Source: Tenebrio molitor (Eukaryota; Arthropoda; Insecta; Coleoptera; Tenebrionidae). Taken from it: a DNA stretch of 64,000 nucleotides. The first letter of the stretch is position 1. Each line of letters opens with the position of its first letter. The stretch spans positions 6,696,001 through 6,760,000 of the forward strand of contig NC_091047.1 of the NCBI RefSeq assembly GCF_963966145.1, written 5' to 3'. The notes below the pieces were generated by a model that saw nothing but the letters and a program-made list of their open reading frames with translations, was not told where the DNA came from and ran no database searches. The position numbers and the translations under genes were made by a program. This document shows, one piece after another, positions 45,634 to 58,366 of this stretch.

Positions 45634-45883
45634 TACAGTCGCGAGCAATAAATTTTGGTCGTCAAGGTCATTCTTTGGCGCAATCGATAATGCTCCATTG
45701 TAAAACAGTCGTAAGTATCATAACCTATCATCATGTTGTATGACATTAATTGTCATTTTTTCTCATTTTTTTGACACTTTGTTGACATGGGCATAATCAG
45801 GAAGGGAAATTTTTTTAATTTGTGACAATCTAACCAAATTTTGAAATGACATTGACGACCAAAATTTATTGCTCGCGACAGTA
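45634..45883. mobile_element. Tc1/mariner-type MITE, CAGTCGCGAGCAATAAATTT ends
   Basis: 246 bp (45636-45881) between TA duplications. The ends CAGTCGCGAGCAATAAATTT (then TGGTCGTCAA) and the inverted CTGTCGCGAGCAATAAATTT are nearly identical over 35 bp. The high identity points to fairly recent activity. It is non-coding. Confidence 0.9.
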
Positions 45884-46068
45884 CATTACGAAACAAAATC
45901 TAAGCGGCATTTGTCGAGGTCGAATCTTGTAACAAATAAAAAAAATATTCATTTCATTGGCTTAAAAAGTATTAACAAATGGAAATAACAACGACTTCAC
46001 TTACTACTCCTGATTAGAAATTAATTAGAAAGCATTAAAAAAAATCTATAATTAATTGATCATACACG

Positions 46069-46462
46069 TATAATCTGTTTCGAAATCAAAAATCCACCAA
46101 CACCGCATTCTACCACGAAAATACAGCCGACAACGTCGTCAACTTTTATTTTTAGTGTATCTGCAAGTGTCAGAAAAAAGTGGGGTTATAAAAAAAAAAC
46201 TGTTGAGTCGTTTTGATCGTAGTTCATCGTGTTTTTTTATTCTGATTTTATTATTTCACTCAAAAGGTATGATATGGTAGTACGACCTTTTTGTACATAA
46301 TAATTATTTTGTGTTATGTAACTAAACTCAACAATTCAATGTCAAATTTTAGCAGGAGTTTGGGCCAACCCAAAAAAAAAAAGAAGCTTATTCTAGGGAT
46401 TTTTTTTCTGTCAACATAATTCAACAGGTAGTGGATTTTTGATTTTGAAACAGATTATATAT
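46069..46462. mobile_element. MITE with TATAATCTGTTTCGAAATC ends
   Basis: The left TATAATCTGTTTCGAAATCA (then AAAATCCACC) and the right inverted TATAATCTGTTTCAAAATCA (then AAAATCCACT) match over about 29 bp with few differences. The roughly 330-bp interior is AT-rich and non-coding. A TA target site is likely. Confidence 0.85.
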
Positions 46463-49400
46463 TGCTTTATTACGTGAGGTATGAAAAATTTGTGAATAAA
46501 TTTTATAGTGCGTTCAGAAACTAATCTGTTTGGACTAGCCTGTGCACTTTTAAACGTACGCCTGTTTTGACGTCTTGCTCATATTCGCAAGTTTCATTTT
46601 ATCTTGTATGGGTTAACTAAAGAAAAGTAAGTTCCAAACCATATTCAACTCCAAACGTGCTAGTTTTTGAACACCCGTTACATTTCTACATTTCACATAC
46701 CAAAAAAAAAATCGCTTTTGAGAATTTTTGGGCACACATCCCGCACATTTGAAGTTTTGCAACTCCTATATTGTTTCTGTAGTGGAGTAGTAGGCGAACA
46801 ATCTCCCAATCGGTAAAAATTCTCCAAATTCGAGTAGTCATATGTATGGCACGGTGTATTAAGATTAGGGCATTCTCCATGTGTAAAAAACCGTTTGATG
46901 CGAGTGTCGGCGGAGCAAGCGCCAGGGGGCGGCGGCGGTACCGTCTCTCTCTTGCATATTTTCGTACGTGCCTCCGGAGCCGAAAGGAACAAATTGTGAG
47001 TATGTTCGTGCACGTGAATGTTAAACACGTATTAATTCAAGCGATAACGTCTCTGATGACTTCCTGTAATGACAGTTTTTGTTGGCGATGAGATGTAAGC
47101 TATCCCCGATTCAGGACCAAGATTGCATCGATAATTGTCTCCCCGCTAATGAGGTTTACATTCTGCACCTATTGAATTAATGCGGCCCACCTTGCCCCCG
47201 GTCTACCACCCCCGCGCTTGTTATTGACTGCAACTCGAATTATACAGTCTGTCCTAATTATCGAAACAAGCCGGATAAATTGAGGTGGTGGAAAAACGAC
47301 AAAAACGACCTTCCGGGAAGCGAGATGACTCGTGTTAATTCCACCGAATTACTCAGCCAACGTGGAAAAGCTGTTAATTGTGCACAAATGAAATTCCCTT
47401 CAATTACCCCGAAATTAAACTAAGTCATGATTAGTAACAACTGCACTCTGGAGGAGTGGATTTCCCAACTCCTGTTCCCGGCTTTCTTTAATCAAACTGC
47501 AACAGGAATAGATGGCGGATCAGACCGACTGTTTTGTATTGATGGAATACAGAATCCCGGATCTATTCAAATTAGAATGGAATATGTACAGCGCCGGATT
47601 AGGAGTAAGGCGTGTCCGCGGGGAAGAACTCAGCGCCATCTAGATTATCCCTCATAACGTACACGTTTAATGCGTTAACACGACCGACTGAGCCTTCCTT
47701 CCCTTCGACCATTTTGACCAACAAGAAAAAATCAAATGGCCGCCGGTTTACAAGCTTTGGAATGTTTTCAGCGATTCCGATTTTTTTTTCTGGTTAATTC
47801 AGTGGATTCGCTTTTGTGGAAAATGAAGGATTTTGTTGGATAAATGCAATAAGTACGAATGAGTGAACAACAGATATGCAAACACGGAATTATTCCAATA
47901 AAATAAATTGGACTTATTTATTGGTTTTATTCGTTGAAAATTATTTATCGAATGTATCAATTCCGCCAGATATTCATTTCCTCTTAAATTCCCCAGCGAG
48001 TTATTAACGTAAAATTATTTTTTATAATATATAACCGATCACGTGATAGTTTTTCATGGTGCGAACATTTTGGTAAGCAGTGTATTATACTAAATGATAA
48101 AAAAACAGTGCTTTCTATGAATAGTGAATTTTTTCTAACTATGCATTTCCTTTGTATTAAAAAAAGTTTGGGAAATTTATGTGTAAATAAATAACTAAAT
48201 TAATAAATTCAATTGTGCGTCACAGTTGGACCTTCCTCGTCTTAGGACAGTTTTGTAATACATATTGTGGTAATTTTTTTCTTGCTATCTAATAAGACAA
48301 AAATATGTTCGTACATGTAAATTCCAATGAAGAGAATAAAATCTGAGCTTGCTAATATTGCAGCGAAAAGTCGTCAATAGAGAGCTCAAGTGGAATAAAC
48401 CTCGTCTCTTTAATCCCCATTTGCAGACGCTTTGCCCGCTTTTAGACATTTTTAATGTTTTTGTAGGTAAACAGCTATTGGACGGAAGAAAGTAATTTAT
48501 TTGGCTCACAGTAAAGATAATGTCAGTCTGAAATAAACGCCGGGACTGTATACCCTTTATTGATACAGAGTAAATCCAATAAGACGCGACAGTTATTGCT
48601 CTTCTTTCACGCTGCAAAAAGCCAGTCCCAAAATGAAGAAGAAAGGAGCGTCCCGCCAATTAAGCCCTCTCCGTCGACAATCGAGCCGGAGTCGGGATTT
48701 GCGTAAAAATCCCCCGCCCGGAACCGAATTAATCACGGATTTCGTATTAGCAATTGGCAATGATTAGGACGGTTGCGGTAATCCCCCCATGGGATGATTT
48801 CGATATCGTATGTTGTTTGTCGGCAAAGTGGATAGCTGCATTATCGACCCGGCCACCCGACCGCGAACGTTAATTAACGCACCGCAACGCGTCACCGCTT
48901 GTTGCAACCGAATGCATCGGCACGTCATAAAATTAGCGAACACGGTTACGAAAAACTCATTGCGATAGTTTCCATTCCGCGGATGAAGTGGCGGCTTTTG
49001 CAGGATGCAACCGGCGTGCCAGGAAAAAACACAACGTCGAATTAAAGCGCGCCAGGCTCCTGCAATTTGAAAAGAATGTTTTAATTAAATTTTTTACGGC
49101 GGGGACCTAGTGCACCTCAAATCCTAAACGCTTTGATAATATTGTGTGGCGGCAAACGTAATCCTCTTTCCAGTTGGTGTGTCGTCATGAAAGAACTATT
49201 ACACAAAAGTTGGCCGCCGCCAAAAATCTGCAGAATTACCTTTGCAACGGGACAAAAGCGGGGACCAAATAAAGTCACGACGAACAACGGACTTTTTGCT
49301 GGAGTGGAAAGATCGTTAATGAATGTGTAAAAATTGTTTTGTCGGAGGGTGGTGGTGGTGGTCTGCGGGTTCTGGTCGAGCGTCGTCGGTAAGCGGCATC

Positions 49401-52400
49401 TGTCGGCGGGGCCATAACTAACTCTTAATTAACACCATGGGGCACTTTTATATCAATCCTGCGAGCAGCCAGGACGCCGCGAATATGATTAATTAAAGCC
49501 GGGTTATGAGAATTAATTGAATATCGGCGTTAGAAGGGATGCATCGCTCCGCTGAACGGACTTTAATTAATATCCGGTGTCAGGGCCCGACATTTTTCGG
49601 AAATCCGCCGGGCGCCAACATTCGAAAATGAAACGTTCCCTCTTTGATTGATGTTTGTTGGAATAATAAAAACAGGCCAAGTTTCCGCGCCCAACTTTCA
49701 GGTTATTCGAATGCGATCATATGGGTAAAAATATTCAATTTGGAAGGCATCAAAGTTTGCCCGATTCCAAACTGTTCCAGTTAACGACGCTCCGGCTTCT
49801 CTTCCGCTTTGTTTCGGAAAGTTTGGCTAAGACCGTTGTCACGATGCAAGAGCCACTTTGAATATTACATCGGCTGGTCTTATCGCCGACGCACACACTT
49901 CTTTCATCAATCACGGGAGGAATCTTTGACGGAGGCATCTGCCGGACCTCTCAATTTAATTCACCGAATTATGGGCTCCAATTTCAACAAGAGCTGGCCC
50001 ACGTCAAAACGCCGAACATGGGGACGAAATTGTGTTTCCAGACCAAACAACGAGAGTGTATTCGCTTCGGAGATGGGACGAAAAATTGGCCAACATTGAG
50101 AGTGGTAGGACATGTTACTTCTGGACAGGGACATTGACCACTTAAAAAAATTATATAAAAAGGACCAAAGTGCGAAACTCGTCGTTTTCCAACAGCACTC
50201 CCCTTTCCGATAAGTATCCAAAATTAGGTGATTATCACAACTACAACACGAGAACACAAGACTATCTCTTAAAAAATTTGAAACTCGCTAAATCGAGGGA
50301 TGCCACAGCGCCATTCTATAAAATTCTTCAATGAAACACTGGATCAGTTTAAAACGTTTTCCGTAAAAACATCCTTCAAGTCAAAATATTTCTAAAAAAT
50401 AAGGCACTTTACTCCTTTGAAGAATACCTAAATGTGTTAATTTATGATGCAACCAACAATACAGATCCCCATAATTTTGTAGTGATTGTTCCCCACATAA
50501 TAATATTATTAAATTTGAATTATTACTCGTGAATCACCCTGTATAGAAGAATCGATTTCTTGTTTCTCCTTCTGAACGCGACATGTGTTGAACGACTTGA
50601 GTCAATTTTTTTGAGGTTAAGTTAACAAATAAATATAGACTTTACTAATAAATTCCGCTTAAATGGTGGTTTCTTCGAAGAGAGGCTTAAAAATGCAGTT
50701 GACCAGTCCTTATCCTGCAACTTCCTCGAATTTAATTTTTTCCTTGGGCCCCATCTGGTTAGCGCCAGACCTGTTGTTGCAATTTCCATCCAATCGCGGT
50801 GTTAAAATTGGCGTCTACCATTTTCTGGTTAGACGGTAATCGATTTAGCATTAATCAATTAGCAGGCGGCCGCAGCAGCCGAAGTCTAATCAATAATTTG
50901 CGCTCAAGTGTACATCGTGCAGCGACGATGATTATGGTATTTTGGGACGGAATGCACATCGTCCCCACATCAAAGGTGGTCGGAGGCGAAATCCGCCCCC
51001 GCGCTTTGCTTTTCTCCTCCTATTATCTCTGCTTTTCATGGCATTATTTCAGGACAGAAATTCAACTCCCAACTATGCCACTCAGGATTAAAACGGTATA
51101 AAGCCCCACCGACTTGGCTGATGGAGAACAAAGTGAAACCAAGTCGGCGTCCCTACTTTTCGAACTAATAATACGCAACTACGTCACACCTATCACGGAC
51201 GGGGCGCCGGTTTGAACTCGCGCCAATTCGCATGGCGACGGAGCAGCGCCCGGCTCGCTTCTGGGGTGTTTCTCACCTCGGTTTTAGTGTTGCGAAGGGC
51301 GCAGCGCTTCTTAATTAACGCGGGACATTATAATAAAGGAGGACGAGCACGACGTGATACGGCAAAAATGTCCTGGACGTGAGTGTGTGTCCTGAAACTG
51401 GGGAAAAATATCCGGAAAGGACGCGGGATAATGAAGATTCATAAAGCTCCAGGATGGCATAAACAGCATCGGCTATCGAGGGTCGACGAATTTAAAACTG
51501 AATAGGCACAAACGCGATTCAGACATTCACCAGATGGTTTCACCGAAAACCATCAGGTATTGGTAAAACTGAATCGGAAATAAATTCATTTGCTTGTTTG
51601 ATGCGCAAACACTGACCCGGACGGCGAGAATCGAAATTATGGCATTTTTCAGTTGCAGAACACGTAATTCGGCGAGAATTTACTACCGAAATGACACCAT
51701 AAATATCGCGTGCACTCTAGAATTATGACATTTCTATAAATATGTAAATACAGTTGGCGCTGTTCAGTATTGTTTGTTAAATTTAAATTGACTGCAAACA
51801 AAATGGCTTACACTCAATGCCAACAAATCAATCGAACTCGGTGATCAAGCAATTTATTTAGTTGATTCAACGAAAATGCTAAACTGTTTGACCTGGTTGG
51901 TTCTTCCGAAATCCTGTGCCCCGCCGACCTCGTGTGTCCGTTTAATTGAAAACGTCGCCAAATATAAAAATCCTTAAAAAAGGTGAAGAGGTGTGATTAA
52001 TTGCGTAGCAAAAAGGGCGGAAATATAATTTCTTGTACAGCGTGTAAGCTTAGCATAATCTGTGGTGATTTACCGCGCAAAATACCCGTTAGAAAAATCT
52101 GCTTTAATATTTACCCACACCTCTTATCTTGCGCAAATACCAACGGGGAAATGGTCATGCACCCTTTTGCATGTTTGCCCGATTCGAATCTGGCGCGCTT
52201 TGTGTCTAACGTTCCAACCTGTCATAAATCCGTCAACTTGGGAATTTTCGAGTTAACTCCCGTCGACTTCGTTAACAAAGCTTTTTGCAGCAACGGACAA
52301 ATAAGCGGGAAATCGAAGACAATGTTTGTTCCCTCAAGTTATGCAAATTCTTTCGCAACTTTCGGAAATTTATGAAGTCATCTCCAGTTTGTCGCGCACC

Positions 52401-55400
52401 GGCGCCCGGAGTTTTAAAGGTGGCGCTGTCAAACCTGCAAACTTAAGACTGCTCAAGAAATGAGGAATTTGTCTTCTGCTGGAACGGGTCGAAACGAAAA
52501 GCTCGAGCTGATTTGGAATTGGAATTCACGAAATCCAACAATTTTAGCTTTGAGTTAGGTCATTACGAAACACAAGCAACTGTTGCTCGGTCTGTTCACC
52601 TCTGTTTCAACGAAGATTCGATTTGTTTTAATGTGGAGTATCGTATTTGTGTTTGGAAGTTGCAAAGTTCACGTCCTCATTGTTCGAGAATAAACTACAA
52701 CACGTTTCTTGTGACCGGCCCTTTCAAACTAAAGTCAGATGTCTCTTCTCCAAACAACCATGTACTTATCTACCAACGCAAACATTTATTTAGATCTGTT
52801 GATCCTACTTATGATACATGTTTTATTTACACAAAGCGTGCTTTTGCAATTTTTGGCGGTTAATGCTTGCGTCTTCGACTTCAGGTTTCGCCGAAATCTG
52901 CGTCGTGATCTGCAAACACTTTTTAACGAACAGAAACGACCACAAGCTGGTACATCCTGTGACGCGTCTGGATTTTGGCCGCAAAAATGTGTTGAAATGA
53001 ATTTTTATTACAACTGTCATTAACAACCACCAATCAGTAAGATCTATTTTTGTAGTGGGTAAATTGAGTGTTTGCTTTTATCTAGGAGTCCCCCGTCGAA
53101 AAATAAATCTTGTTCCAGTTGTAAGGTTGGATAATTTCGAAATAAAATAATGTTAAAAGTATAAAACGGTGGCTTAATGTCGTTTCCTGCGAAGTTAATT
53201 GAGCGTGTATTTAATGAAAAAGCCCTAAACCGATACCGTCTTAGCGCAGCAGGAATTTTATCGACAGTGCGAATCGAGGGTGTTTCAGGCGCCAGTACGC
53301 CGTGTTTCAGAATTAATAGATAATGTAAAGCAGTCTTTATCCTTCATTAGTCGGTTTTTATTAAACCCAGGCGAAGAGAGCCTGAAGTCGAAGGAATTGG
53401 ATCTGACGTGTGGCGTCTGGTTTGGTATTCAGAGAAGCGATTGGGGCGCGTTTCAGGCCTCGAAGTGTGATTCCTGCCGGTGCATCCTGCGACGTTCGTC
53501 GCGGTTTTCTTAACCAAATCGAATTCATCCTTTAGAGCGTGGCGAAGCGTGAAGATCAGCTGGGGCTTAAACGTGTTCGCGCGATTTCAGAGTGACGGCT
53601 ACGAAGATGTTCGGTTTCCCACAAGCCCTTATCAGTTCTCCGTCCAGTTGTTAAAATACACCGGGCGAGAGAATGACAAGGGACTGGAAGAAAACGCTCC
53701 TGTTCAGGGACCAGCCGTTCCACCCGCACTCCCACATAATTCATCAGCGCCGGGGCGAAATTATTGGGGCCGTAAGTGTCGCATAAATACGGCGAACAAT
53801 CGTATCGGCGCGGCGGCCAGAGGTGGCGGCGTCGCCGCGACCGGGAGAAAGATGGCGGCACCGGCAGCCTCTCGCTCCGCTTCGGTGTTCGCGAATTAAC
53901 GCGAGTTAGTTAAGTGCGATATAAAGCTCGCTGGGGGAATGATTCATTAAGAAGTTGGCGGCCCTGCTGTTGGGAATGTTTCAGCGCTAATATCTGGGTA
54001 ATATGAACGCTATCATTTCAACCCGACGGCTTTAATACACTACCGGAGCGGTCCGGCTCTGCGCGCCGGCCTCCGGGCCCCATTAACGCCCCTAATTCGC
54101 TTTAAAATTTTGCGGCTTGTCTCGTGCAAAAAATCAAAAGGATGACACGAAAAACAAAGAGTCTTTGATTAAACGGCGCACTTTGAACCGGCACGGTTTG
54201 TCACGCCGATTTTTTCCAACGAAAATGGACCTTCGTCAAAGGGAAAAAAGCAAAGTCCCTGTCACGGCGGAGGTTGGCAACATCGGTCGCTGACATTTAA
54301 AACTTACTTCGTCTACTCAAACTGCTCACGATGAGTACCACAGCACAAAATCTCATCGAGATCTCCAATTTCAGATCCATTTCTAAAAAAGACATTTTAT
54401 TTTCTGCTTTTTAGTTGGAGAACTCGTTGTCAACAAGTAACGTTCCCAAAAACCGAGCGAATCAAAAACATTTCAATCAAGAGTGAGGCCTTGCACCGTC
54501 GACCGGCAGTGTTAGTTCTGCATTTCGTGTTTACAAGAGCGACATAAATGATAATGCGAATGCAATTTGCGATGAATCGTTGCAGCTGTCGCCGCCATCT
54601 TGTGAAGCGCGAAATCCATCACGGTAATTTGACAGTCGTACCGGCGACACCTACTTTCGTATGGTGCTACACTGAAACCGAATCCCTCACTTCTTCGCTG
54701 TGTCCTGAAACGAAATTATTAAAGATGTGCCAAGCGCACCGCAAGTTCGGGACGATTTCGCGTTTCCGCAAGCGGAAAGCGACACAATTAACGAATTAAT
54801 CGAATTTGGCGCGCTCGAGTGTTGCGGGAGGGCCGCGAGAGGCGCTGACGCGTCGAATTTCAATCAGAAATGTCAGTCGATAACGGCGAGTCTGTGACAT
54901 TTTGTGTTTGTTTAAGGATAACGACTGCAAGGACAGTATTTTATTATCGGCGACGCCTGCAGATTGTTCGAGCGCGGCGTTAATTAACCGTAAAATTAAA
55001 CTCCTTGCCGCCCCGTTAATTAACGTTAATCATCCGTTCCAGTTTATTAAAATATTTCAAATGAGTCTTTGCTTCTTGTTGAAAAGACTTTTCTTTAAAT
55101 CTCATTAAATAGGTATTTGGGGCTTGCAAAATAATTAAGCAGCAGTTCTGAAAGAAATTCCGAGGCGCTCCCCGGTTCGTCCGCGCCGCCCCACCGAAAT
55201 TCATAAACTTTATACATCCAAATACATCGACAGTTTTCTCGGAGTTGCTCAACTTACAACGGAGTGGAGTTTATGCAAGGCCGAGCGTGATTAAATTTAA
55301 CTGGAGGAGACGCTAGTGGAATTCCAATTGGTCCGACACAACTAAATCACAAACTAGACCATATCTGACCCCGTCATTATGAATATCCTCGAAGGTAGTA

Positions 55401-58228
55401 TATTGTGGGGAAGGCATCCAGACGGCCCTGGAATTATGTGCGACCGATTTGACACCACCTAACAAATTGAATATGCAATGAGAGTCCTCGGATTAGCATA
55501 AATGCATAGGGATTAACGCTATCGGGATATTTATAAACAGTGTTGGCTGTCACTCCAATAACTCCCGACTCCTGAGCGAGGACGACTCGGGAGTTCGATC
55601 CTACCCATCGATCGGGGAGTTTAAGGACGACAGCCACTTGACCGCAACACACCTTCGCCATTTTGTCACATCCCTCCATCTTAGCCCCCGAGTGATTTCC
55701 CGCGCTTTTACAACGTCATAATTCGCTCGAAAAACGCCTGCTCGCAATTATTTTTTTAATGGCGGCTTTATGCGACTTAAATTTTTAACGGCCCATCAAA
55801 ATTTTGATTTACATAATTACCGTAACCCTTTAATAACGGTATCAGCAGGTATTAGTGTCGCGGGGCTGTAATGCCCGGCTGAAGCGCACCCCCCATAAAC
55901 CACCCTGCACTCTGCAAGAATTTAAATCAGTCGAATTGTACTTACCGCACCTTTTCGTCTAAGTGGGGAGTTTCGTCTGAAATTTATTGTGCATATGTGT
56001 CCGCACATTTCGGCAGGTTTTAACCTCGTAAAAAAACGCGTAGTGGGGCAATTTTTATAGGGCATAAATTCCACTTGTCAGTTGTTATTTTTGAGAGCAT
56101 AATTTGTGTGAAAAACGTGAACATTGGGAATGTGCGAGGGGTGGGTGGGTTCGGCGAGGCCTTTATGACGTTTTATTGGAGCGTGAAACAGGTTTCCATC
56201 CCCCTTTTGCTCACCTGGGCACTTGCGGCTGATTTCGGTCGGAATCATGCAAAATGTGGGCAAAATGGAAAAATAAACGTGTTCATCTGGGATAATGGCC
56301 GTCGACATCTGTCCTGCAGGAGATAAGCAGCGTTCCATCAGAACGAAATTGCAAGGAGACGTCACGCGGTTTGATTAAAAATGCTCCCGCGCCTGTAAAT
56401 ATAAACTCGTATCGACAATCGTCGGAGATTAAATCGAACAATAATGGGGAAATTATTTCGGAAGGGCTCGCGACCCAACGGGGGCACTAAAACGGCAGCC
56501 GGGCTTAAAAGCGGCTTAGAACAGAAAACAACAGCGGCACAATTAAATTTTAAAAGAGGCTTTGTTGATAAAATTCCTCTTGCGGATGATCATCATCGGG
56601 TTGCAGACTCGTCCGGGAAAAATTTTCGACGCCGGAAAATTTTCATTTTGGAGTGATACGCGTCGCTGTTACGAGCATTAGGGGCTTAAGAGCTGCCGCC
56701 GGCTGACAAGATTAGACGGAACACGGAATCACTGACATCATAACAAAAAGAATGGAAACAGATACTGACACAATAAAAATAGCGCGGTTTCCTTGTGGAT
56801 TCAGCCATAAAAAGGAAAATGAACAAGCCGAGATCGCGATTCCCGAATCTCGACTGCCGTTACGTTTCAACTTTGCGATCGAGAAATGTCTCTGGAAAAT
56901 TTCGTTTTCGACTCTTTATTGATCGGGTGGTGGAGGCCCCCGTGAAAAATTTATCGAATCGTGCTGGAGTGAAATTTTCGCGGCAAATCGTATGTCATAA
57001 TAAATTTAATAGCAACGAAGCGGCCAATTCGCACCCTTTGTTCACCCGAGGGGATCAGACCTGATGCCAATTATTGCGCAGGAAATTCGGACATTTTCTG
57101 TTGCCGTGGCCAACACCGGACTGTCCGAAGCGACGAAGAATTCCCATAAACCACGATTCGATTAATTGAATTTAATTTGGAATAAAAGCGAGGCGGGAGC
57201 AATTTTTTTTTGTCTACCACGCTGTCAGATCTCGTGCGATAATTATCTCTGTTGCATCAGCAGAAGCACCGTCACCGAGGAGATAATTCGTCGAGAGGAT
57301 CACGTGCAAAATATCACTAGACTGGAATCCGGTGGCATATTTGTTGTAGACTATTACGACGTTTATTGTAAGGCCATCATATTTCGTTGGCAGTGCACAA
57401 GTGTGAACGCTGCAATTTAAAATTATTGTTGTATTTTATGGTTGTAACCGGCATATACCATTTAATTAAACGTTCCATCAAAATGAAAGTCGCTAGTTGA
57501 AATGGCGGCGACTAAAATATATCCGACCAGACGTGTTTATTTTCATTTCATTTCATTTTCTCCGATGGTGGAGTTTGCAACACAATCGTACCGACCAAAC
57601 TGGACGTAATTGTTCGCTCATTGCAGTACACAGTAAAATGTCAAATGATTGAAAGCAGTTAGTAAACTGTGACGTCCGAAGAATCTTTCACCAACATAGT
57701 AAACCTTTTTCGACCGTTAACAAAAATGGACTATAATATTACCCTACCTCTAGTGCGTAAAATATCTGTTTATAGTAACAGTGAAAAACACACTTGGGCG
57801 TTATGCAAATACCTGCACCGAAATAGCCGAAATTATTGAAAACAATTGAAGTTCTATTACGAATTTGGCTTAAGAGACATGGAATTTTAGAGTTATTGTT
57901 TTTGTAACTGCAGACAGTTGTAGAAAAATATTGTATGTAAATTATGCGTAACAAATCTTTTACTCACGGATTTGCCCCACCATTCATGAAGAAAAATACT
58001 ACTTTATGCACGTGTTGTGTAAATTACAATTTCAGATTAGCTTGGAAGGTTTTCTTAATGAAGTGTCAACATATTCTACTCCGTGTTTGACAAGAGTAGA
58101 CGTTTTAATAATTTAATTTTCAATTTGCAAATCAAAAAAAGAAATGTTTTATAATCCAACGAAGAAAATGCCTCAAACAACTTGGCAAACTATTTTCTTT
58201 CTTGATCATTTACAATTATGCAGTTATA
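46463..58228. other. Long, mostly repeat-free, GC-balanced gene desert
   Basis: Almost 12 kb with no supported exon and only one MITE fragment (50.45-50.55 kb). Composition alternates between CpG-containing blocks and short AT tracts. TTAATTAA clusters occur at 48870-49570 and 54980-55023. YY1/Pho-type motifs occur at 53849-53859 (AAGATGGCGGC), 54591-54601 (GCCGCCATCTT), 55758-55766 and 57499-57509. A GGGGGCGGCGGCGG run next to TCTCTCTC (GAGA-type) sits at about 46925-46955. Open frames up to 139 aa (52001-52375, 52513-52863, 53480-53899) have no domain. The most plausible role is cis-regulatory or intronic DNA of a gene outside the window. This is inference. Confidence 0.4.
50446..50545 (-). 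mobile_element. Partial GCAACCC-group MITE
   Basis: On the minus strand it begins TACAGGGTGATTCACGAGTA with ATAAT, as in the full copies. The middle is replaced by AT-rich sequence before a diverged GTATTGTTGGTTGCATCA end. It is a decayed copy. Confidence 0.6.
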
Positions 58229-58366
58229 TCGGGTGTTCAACAACAACTTTGAAATCTAACCTCACTTTTTGCGTTGTTTGTTTTTACTCTCCAGACTGAT
58301 GAGTGGTGCGTTCACGATAGACTCTTCAGCGCCAACTTTGAGGAGAAATTTTAAATAAACACCCGG
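58229..58366. mobile_element. Short MITE, CGGGTGTT ends, copy 1
   Basis: 138 bp with ends CGGGTGTTCAACAACAACTT and the inverted CCGGGTGTTTATTTAAAATT. The right half (minus strand) contains CCTCAAAGTTGGCGCTGAAG and TCGTGAACGCACCAC, which recur in the element at 63.2 kb. Confidence 0.75.

Noticed and set aside
52001..52863. Two open frames of 124 and 116 aa
   Set aside because: No domain, no proper start context, no splice partners. The region looks like GC-balanced non-coding DNA.
53480..53899. 139-aa open frame ending in Ala-rich sequence
   Set aside because: It starts at a non-ATG codon, and the Ala/Gly content comes from GGCGGC repeats. The minus strand is open as well.
55590..55640. GGAGTTCGATCC, resembling a tRNA T-loop
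   Set aside because: No matching acceptor stem, D-arm or anticodon arm can be folded around it.
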